Shown: positions 16,971 to 22,226 of the stretch, one piece after another
How positions within the stretch are numbered: position 1 is the stretch's first letter
Layout: the number at the start of each line of letters is the position of its first letter
NCBI GenBank assembly: GCA_003427395.1
Contig: BFEA01000272.1
Location: 1,946,150 to 1,968,375, forward strand
DNA length: 22,226 nucleotides
Source: Chara braunii
Taxonomy: Eukaryota; Streptophyta; Charophyceae; Charales; Characeae
Reading direction: 5' to 3'
Translations under genes and position numbers: made by a program
Notes under the pieces: generated by a model
Databases searched by the model: none
Told to the model about the DNA's origin: nothing
Seen by the model: only the letters and a program-made list of their open reading frames with translations

Positions 16971-19549
16971 GCGCCGCATAAAGGAGGCAAGGTCTTTCAC
17001 CATCCCGTTCGTGTAGGTAAAACGCATAGTACTCCTTCGCACTGAATCCCGACGGCCATCCAGCTTCCAACGCACGTTGGACAGACCAACTATCAATCCC
17101 TTCCAGGAAGAGTAAAACAAACCTCAAACAGTCGTGCGCTCGGGAACACTCCGGAACGACAACTGTTGGCCGCTCACCCAGAAGAAGGGCACGTAAACGA
17201 ATCTCGAGCTCACGAGGAAGAAGGTCATCCTCCATGAGAACGCAGACCTCCTGTAACCCCGACGGACGGTTATAACGCCTTATATGTTCCTTCGCGGGCA
17301 TGGCATCGAGATTTATGACCAACTTCCTTTCATTCAACGCTCCTGGCGGAAGGTCGGCAATGGTCATGAAGTCCCTCACGTAGTTGTTACACTGTTGTAG
17401 CAACTCGTGGAACCTTCTTAATAGTCGTCTCATTTGCTGAAGTTCGATGCAGGTAAATTAAGAAAATTCACTCTTTGATCAATCGCATCATCCAAATATT
17501 GAGGATCGTGCAAGTAAAGTTGTGCAAACTGAGGACGCCCCCCGTCCCCCACAGCCAATGCACCGACACGATGATAGATTGGACCCTGAGTCCAAAGTTG
17601 GCCCTGGAATCCTTGAACGTCATCGCTCGGTTGTTTTAACTGCGAGGATGCGAGAGATAAACTATTATTGATTATCCTCGCATTCTTTCGAATGAATCGC
17701 CCGTCGAGAGTTTGAGACGTCCAAATAGAAAGAATCTCATGTTCCGGCGACCCTTTTCGAGGCCATTCCCACAGAGGATAACGTCTTATACCTTTTCTGC
17801 AACATATTTTTGTCCATTTTTTTTCACGATTCCACAACTTAGCACCACAATACTTGCACGGTTCTCTACCACCAGTGTCGAATGCCTCAACCGTGCTAGC
17901 ACCCGCGACAATAGCCACGGTGTTCTCAACCGCTGCATACGGTGTTGCCACGGGTACAGACGGGAGTGCATTCATATCATCAGGTGGATCATCATCCAAA
18001 TCATTCATTTGCTCATCCTGATTATCCGGCTCACTATGTTCCGATTGTTCGTTGAATTTTGAACTGTAACGGACGGATTGTGCGACTGCTATGCTCTCCC
18101 CGACATACTTTGCGATTGTCTCGGTCGAGAACAATGACGACGCGTTTCCTTCGAAGATTCGAAGAAGAAAATGCATCCCTCGACTGGCCAGAGGTGGTTG
18201 CTCGAATTCTTCGAAGAATATTTATAGGGACCAAACTTCGCCTCACACCCCGCAAAAAACGTTTGTGAGCATCCATATTTTTTTTGCTCCTACGATTCTT
18301 AATCGCAACTCTCAATGCATGCATACGTTTAACATGATAGTTTGCCTGTCTTTCCAGTTTTCTTTCGAGTGGAAATTTCATACGATGTAGACCCCGGTTC
18401 ATCGCTATTCATCCTATGAACTTGTTCTGTTGCACCGCCACCGCCCACTGTACTTTCAACAACTACCGCATATGCATCAAAGTCGGNGAACACAGCCTGA
18501 CGTACGGACGACAACGATCCAAGGTCCAAACGACGCGCGACTTTAGTGGCGCGCAGTGCCCGAAGGTGCAACATACGATATCGTCTATTGCGCCTCGAAC
18601 GAATCGGTTTCAATATTACCGATCTCCTTCGACGATTATGAAATGCAACAAACTTCCTAACCATTGCGTTCGGGGAATTTGGCAAGGTTTCGAGAGAAGA
18701 GCATGTTTGTGCATGAACAGTTGGGATGGAAGGATGAAGGTTAGGCTGCACGCATCTTCGTCTCACATCTTCTGTGAATGTGGACGGCGGTCCGTTCTCT
18801 ACACGTGGCGAATGAAAGGAAGAATCATCAACTGGAAAGGTTGTTTCGATCGTAGGAACAAAATTTGTACAGACTGCATCATTCGTACAATTTTCATCAG
18901 GTCGTCCACTTTGCAAGGTGCTAAGCAGGTTTCGTTCGCAACGAATCTGACTCGTACGAACATCAACATTTCCTTGACTCATACGGAAAAAAAACTGAGG
19001 ACTTGAAATATCATCCAACAATGGAGTCGGTTGTTCGAAAGATAAAAATCTATCACTACATTTTTCTTCCACAGAACAATCAAGGCCGCGATCAGGAGTT
19101 GTCATCGGTTGTCTGTCACTTCTGTGAGCAGTCACATCACCCATAGCACCTACCGGTTGTACTAAAGACCCTCGAGTCCGACGACTCTGGGAAGGCGGTC
19201 GACCACGTTTGCGGTGTTCATCTTTTGATGACACCCGTGTTTCAATCGTAAAGGAACATCGAGTAATATCCGAACGTGCGCGCAATCCTAATCCATTATT
19301 TGACGAAAAAGAAATATTTTGTAACAAAGAAAAATGAACTTGAGCAGAATTAAAGGCAGGAGAGTTATCACAGTTCGGTATCGTTGAAAAAGACAACAAA
19401 GGAGTGGTAACAGGTGTTTCACAACGGCAAAGGCGTCTTCGATGCTTCCACGGAACGTGCAAGGACCTGTCGACAGAGGAAGAAAAGTTTGGAGCGGCGG
19501 ATAAATGAATGTCGCATGAATCCTTATCTATGCTTTCATCCCCCGCCAT
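16971..19549 (-). pseudogene. Helitron protein N-terminal region with zinc finger, broken
   Basis: The start is well supported: ATG at 19547-19549 is preceded directly by an in-frame TAA. Frame 19549-18329 (406 codons, one N at 18487) is a Ser/Arg-rich region of unknown fold. At about 18400 the frame shifts into a strongly basic helix (RKLERQANYHVKRMHALRVA, then KKNMDAHKRFLRGVRRS), and near 18170 it shifts again. Frame 18176-17430 contains the zinc-finger segment CKYCGAKLWNRE..ICCRKG, then the family segments FQGQLWTQGPIYHRVGAL and PQFAQLYLHDPQ. A third shift gives 17433-16971 with YVRDF, LVINLDAM, RRYNRPSGLQEVCVL, and AGWPSGFSAKEYYAFYLHER. The segments match plant and other Helitron proteins in order. 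Confidence 0.8.
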
Positions 19550-20713
19550 TTAGACGGCTGTAATCACGTTCTTTATTTTATTTTATTTTATTTAAATATT
19601 TATGTGGAGGGAAATGAAAGTTCATTAACTGATGACAAATCCTATTTTTTCTCTTTTATCAGTGCATTTTTTTTTATGTGTTTGTGATTTTCAGATGTTT
19701 TTTTTTTCCCCTATACGCCCTTTAGTCTTTTCAGATCCCCGTGGGATCGAGTCATACGTACCTCATTTATCCACGTTTACCCTTGGTCATTCCTCGACAG
19801 GGCTGACTTTCCTGTTCGTAAGAGTTTGTGATTGGGAATGTAGTTTCTTTTTACTCCAATCACATTCGATAGAGGCGGCTCCTACTTCCGGCCAACCTTG
19901 GGTATTATAAGTCAGTCACCGTTCACAAAAAAATCGAAGAACGGTAAAAGTTTTCCCCTACCTGGCCGAGTCTCAACCGTTAGGATGTAGTCTGTGACAC
20001 CCGTCCTCCTCGTCCAAGCACGAAGCTTGAATATTAGAAGTAGGCGTTGACTCCACCACAACAACATTGCACCACCCCCATAAATGGGTCTATGGGGCGT
20101 ACCGCACCTCTACCCAGCCGAACGAAAAAAAAAAAAAAAAAACTTTCAAATCAAAACACAAATAAAAAAAGAGAAAGATAGAAGAAAAAAAAAAAGTAGA
20201 ACAATATAAGAGCGAGCACAGAGAACAAAACAATATTGATTTTTTTTTTTTTTTTAATGTAAGTCTCTAAATAGTAACATAATGTTTATAACAATGAACA
20301 CATACAACATGAGATAACATATGAACAAATGACTAAAACAACCTTTATTTTTATTCATCAACAATATTTTCATGCAAACGAAAAAATAGTTGTCAAAGAC
20401 GGAATGTTGGAACAAATAGAAAAGAGAGAGAAAGAGAGAAAGGGAGAGAAAGAGAGAGAGAGAGAGAAAGACAAATAGAGACAGAGAGCGAGACAACTCA
20501 AATAAAAGTGTAAAATGATATAAAATTTAACCATTTTATCATAAACTCATTCAACTATCACCATCATTAATAAAATGAACAAATGTCAAAGGACGCATTC
20601 CTGCTCGTCATCCCACCTCACGTCCGCGTTCTCCCTCCCACTCTAGCTTCTCCCTCTCCTACTATTCTCACTCGAACACCAGTTAATACATATGCGACAA
20701 AGAAAAACCCACA
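19550..20713. other. AT-rich intergenic region
   Basis: No gene was recognised. From left to right it holds TTTTA-repeat sequence at 19571-19600, scattered T tracts, a 7-bp inverted repeat ACCGTTC/GAACGGT at 19918-19945, an 18-A tract at 20125-20142, mixed A-rich sequence, and a T tract at about 20239-20255. A 92-codon plus-strand frame at 19632-19910 lacks protein features. The region should contain the 5' end of the Helitron and the 3' end of the gene to the right. Confidence 0.5.
20415..20496. repeat. GA-rich microsatellite
   Basis: GAGAAAGA and GAGAGAGA units alternate over about 80 bp. The 80-codon minus-strand frame across it is Ser/Leu/Phe low-complexity sequence produced by the repeat. 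Confidence 0.9.
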
Positions 20714-22153
20714 CTATTCATCTACATCGTCCTCCCCACGAAGTTGTTTTCTCCTTTCTTCCATTCTGAACTTCTCGTTATCGTCAACAACGACATCTCC
20801 ATGGGGATAAAGGTTTGTCGTGTTGTCACACGTAGGTGTAACAACCGTCAAATCATTTATTTTTCTATAGTCCCCCTTTGTCAAATAGCTTAGGCGGCCA
20901 CACTTTGGACATCGACGCCGCAGAGCTTCAATCAGTGCAAGCACCACCTCATGCAATCTCGTCTCATGCTTTTTATTTATGCTCGCGAGATTATTCAATT
21001 CCTTTTTTACATGGTCCATCTCCTTCATAACCCGCACCGGCGAATGAGCAGCAATGCAATTTCCTAACAAAATTATGAGGCTATACAATTGTTCCTTGTA
21101 CCTCTCCATCATGCCATCCGTTTGTCCCTCACCGCACTGATCCGAGAAACTATGTTGATACACAGTATCTATTAACTCTTCTCGTGCGTCTTTGTACAAT
21201 TGTCCGAGAGTAACAACTATCGCTCTCAACTGGCTATCGCTTACCGGAAAACTCACAGTGTTTTGCACCTCCAAAAGCGCATTTCTATGCGCAAGCTCCA
21301 CACCAACTGTTCGCAATGATTGCAACATACCAATCAAAGAACTTTTCGGAAACTCTTCTAAAGTTCGACCTACTGGGAGCTCAAACACCTCTGATGCAAA
21401 AGAAGGATCAATCGATGGCAAGGCACCTGCCGACAACAATTTTCTCAATCCACTCTCCGCTGTTTCACAGCGTAGACGCAAATACTCACACTCTTGGGAC
21501 AGATGTGGATCAACTTTAGTGCTCAGCTCAGCAACTTGGTCAAGCAAATATTTTCTAATCGACGATTGGATTAAAGACGTAAGTTGGCTGGCAATATCCT
21601 CGCCAACATTCTCCTTCTTTTTCCCATCCACACTACCGGACAAAGATCAATCTCTCACCTCTTCACTTTGTTTCCTTTCCAGGAAACTTCCAAGCACTGA
21701 TCGTGCATTCATCTCAATTTTTGCAAATGCACTCCTCAGGGCAGTCACTTCCTCCTCCTCCTTTTTTAACATCCCAAGCAACTCGTCCTGAGTCCACCGA
21801 AGGCCTTCACTGTCAGTCAAATAGCGGCCGCATTCTCCTTTCAATGCGGAATCGTTTGGAACCTTACCTGCAGTACCATAAGACACTTTACACTTACATT
21901 GAAGCAGACGCTGCTCCATGTAATGAATTTGCGAAGCCATGCAATACTCATATCGTTCACTACATTCTTCAAGATATTTCCTCTCCGTGCGAGCATCGGC
22001 AAACCATTTTCCAAATAGACCATCCCCATCACTACGTGCCCGAATTTGCCTCAGCACATTGGACCATGATATTCCTTCCACCGGCCTATCTACCTGGCTG
22101 TCGACCACCATATTCGATTGAGTAGATGCTTGTCCATCTGCGGAGACCACCAT
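20714..22153 (-). CDS. Unknown helical, probably coiled-coil protein with one in-frame TGA
   Basis: The first ATG is at 22153 (the frame stays open to a TTG at 22171), and the frame runs to a stop at 20714-20716, 479 codons, interrupted only by TGA at 21647-21649 (codon 169). Before the TGA lie acidic and charged helices (ELLGMLKKEEEEVTALRSAF). After it come long helices with heptad-like spacing (ASQLTSLIQSSIRKYLLDQV; DHVKKELNNLASINKKHETR), a CPKCG motif at about residues 415-419 with a single further Cys downstream, and a charged C-terminus. No signal peptide or membrane segment is seen and I do not recognise the family. Introns cannot be excluded; GT and AG placed around the TGA would give only a 26-nt intron, which is too short. 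It is either a real gene with a sequencing error or new nonsense mutation, or a young pseudogene. Confidence 0.5.
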
Positions 22154-22195
22154 GAAAAAGCAATCAACCAATTAATCGATCAAATTCATTGATTG

Positions 22196-22226
<31 letters not shown>
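22154..22226 (-). promoter_or_regulatory. 5' flank of the right-edge gene, with short uORF and CT microsatellite
   Basis: Read on the minus strand, a (CT)n tract (GA on the plus strand, 22199-22226, running off the window) is followed by an inverted repeat TCGATCAA/TTGATCGA. A five-codon upstream ORF, ATG-AAT-TTG-ATC-GAT-TAA, closes before the main ATG at 22153. CT tracts are common in plant core promoters and 5' UTRs, and a uORF could lower translation. Both roles are inferred. Confidence 0.35.

Larger units (their letters stand above)
13751..19549 (-). mobile_element. Helitron, autonomous-type but degraded (Rep-helicase)
   Basis: The recognisable coding part of a Helitron rolling-circle transposon runs on the minus strand: N-terminal basic region, Cys-rich zinc finger, Helitron_like_N and Rep (HUH/two-Tyr) region, linker, and Pif1-like helicase. 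All expected modules are present in order. The true ends (5' TC and 3' CTRR with a preceding hairpin) were not identified, so the element extends beyond these coordinates on one or both sides. Multiple frameshifts, in-frame stops, a Walker A substitution and an inverted internal block make it non-autonomous. Confidence 0.85.

Noticed and set aside
19632-19910. 92-codon plus-strand frame upstream of the Helitron gene
   Set aside because: Phe/Leu-rich translation of T-rich sequence with no recognisable protein pattern.
20254-20496. 80-codon minus-strand frame rich in Ser and Leu
   Set aside because: Its first half is the translated GA microsatellite.
21624-21649. A mini-intron removing the in-frame TGA (GTGAG donor, GGTAG acceptor)
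   Set aside because: It would be only 26 nt, shorter than normal spliceosomal introns, and would shift the frame.
21192-21791. 199-codon plus-strand frame opposite the right-edge gene
   Set aside because: It is antisense to the longer helical ORF, which has better protein character and continues over 479 codons.

Overview
This window looks like a transposon-rich stretch of a large eukaryotic nuclear genome, most plausibly from the green lineage. The reasons are a PIF/Harbinger nuclease, L1-type LINEs with a plant-style RT connection region plus zf-RVT zinc-binding domain, a Rep-helicase Helitron, many small inverted-repeat elements, homopolymer and GA microsatellites, and assembly gaps (624 N at 11343-11966, single N at 9685 and 18487). 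A streptophyte alga such as a charophyte is a guess only. No bacterial-style operon, rRNA, tRNA or CRISPR array was seen.

Layout. 1-2208: Harbinger-type DNA transposon, right end only, carrying one intact nuclease ORF on the minus strand. 2220-5200: decayed LINE on the minus strand (LINE A), interrupted by a 5'-truncated second LINE (LINE B, about 3979-4495). 5265-5734: small inverted-repeat element, hAT-like. 5900-7965: decayed LINE on the plus strand (LINE C) with its 3' UTR and A tail. 8212-8318 and 10908-11018: two related small foldback elements, perhaps mariner-like. 8385-9780: dense field of short repeats sharing the terminal motif AAACCACCAGTAC, plus 148-bp and 72-bp tandem repeats. 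10142-10597: MITE whose ends match the Harbinger right end. 10605-10801: LINE 3' fragment (LINE D). 11343-11966: gap. 11981-13640: degraded ORF of unknown function. 13751-19549: complete-length but broken Helitron Rep-helicase gene on the minus strand. 19550-20713: AT-rich intergenic sequence. 20714-22153: long coiled-coil-like ORF of unknown function, minus strand, with one in-frame TGA.

How the parts relate. Almost everything is mobile DNA. The Harbinger nuclease could be the enzyme that mobilised the nearby MITE, because both share a 20-bp terminus and palindromic subterminal arms, and the Harbinger end appears to sit inside the 3' end of LINE A. The four LINE 3' ends share a conserved hairpin-like motif, as expected if one RT family recognises it. 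The Helitron is clearly dead: it has several frameshifts, in-frame stops and a substituted Walker A glycine, and about 335 bp of its Rep region lies in inverted orientation. Many nonsense codons in the LINE and Helitron are single transitions from Trp, Arg (CGA) or Gln codons, as expected of methylated, silenced DNA. The only reading frames that look close to intact are the Harbinger nuclease and the coiled-coil-like ORF at the right edge.
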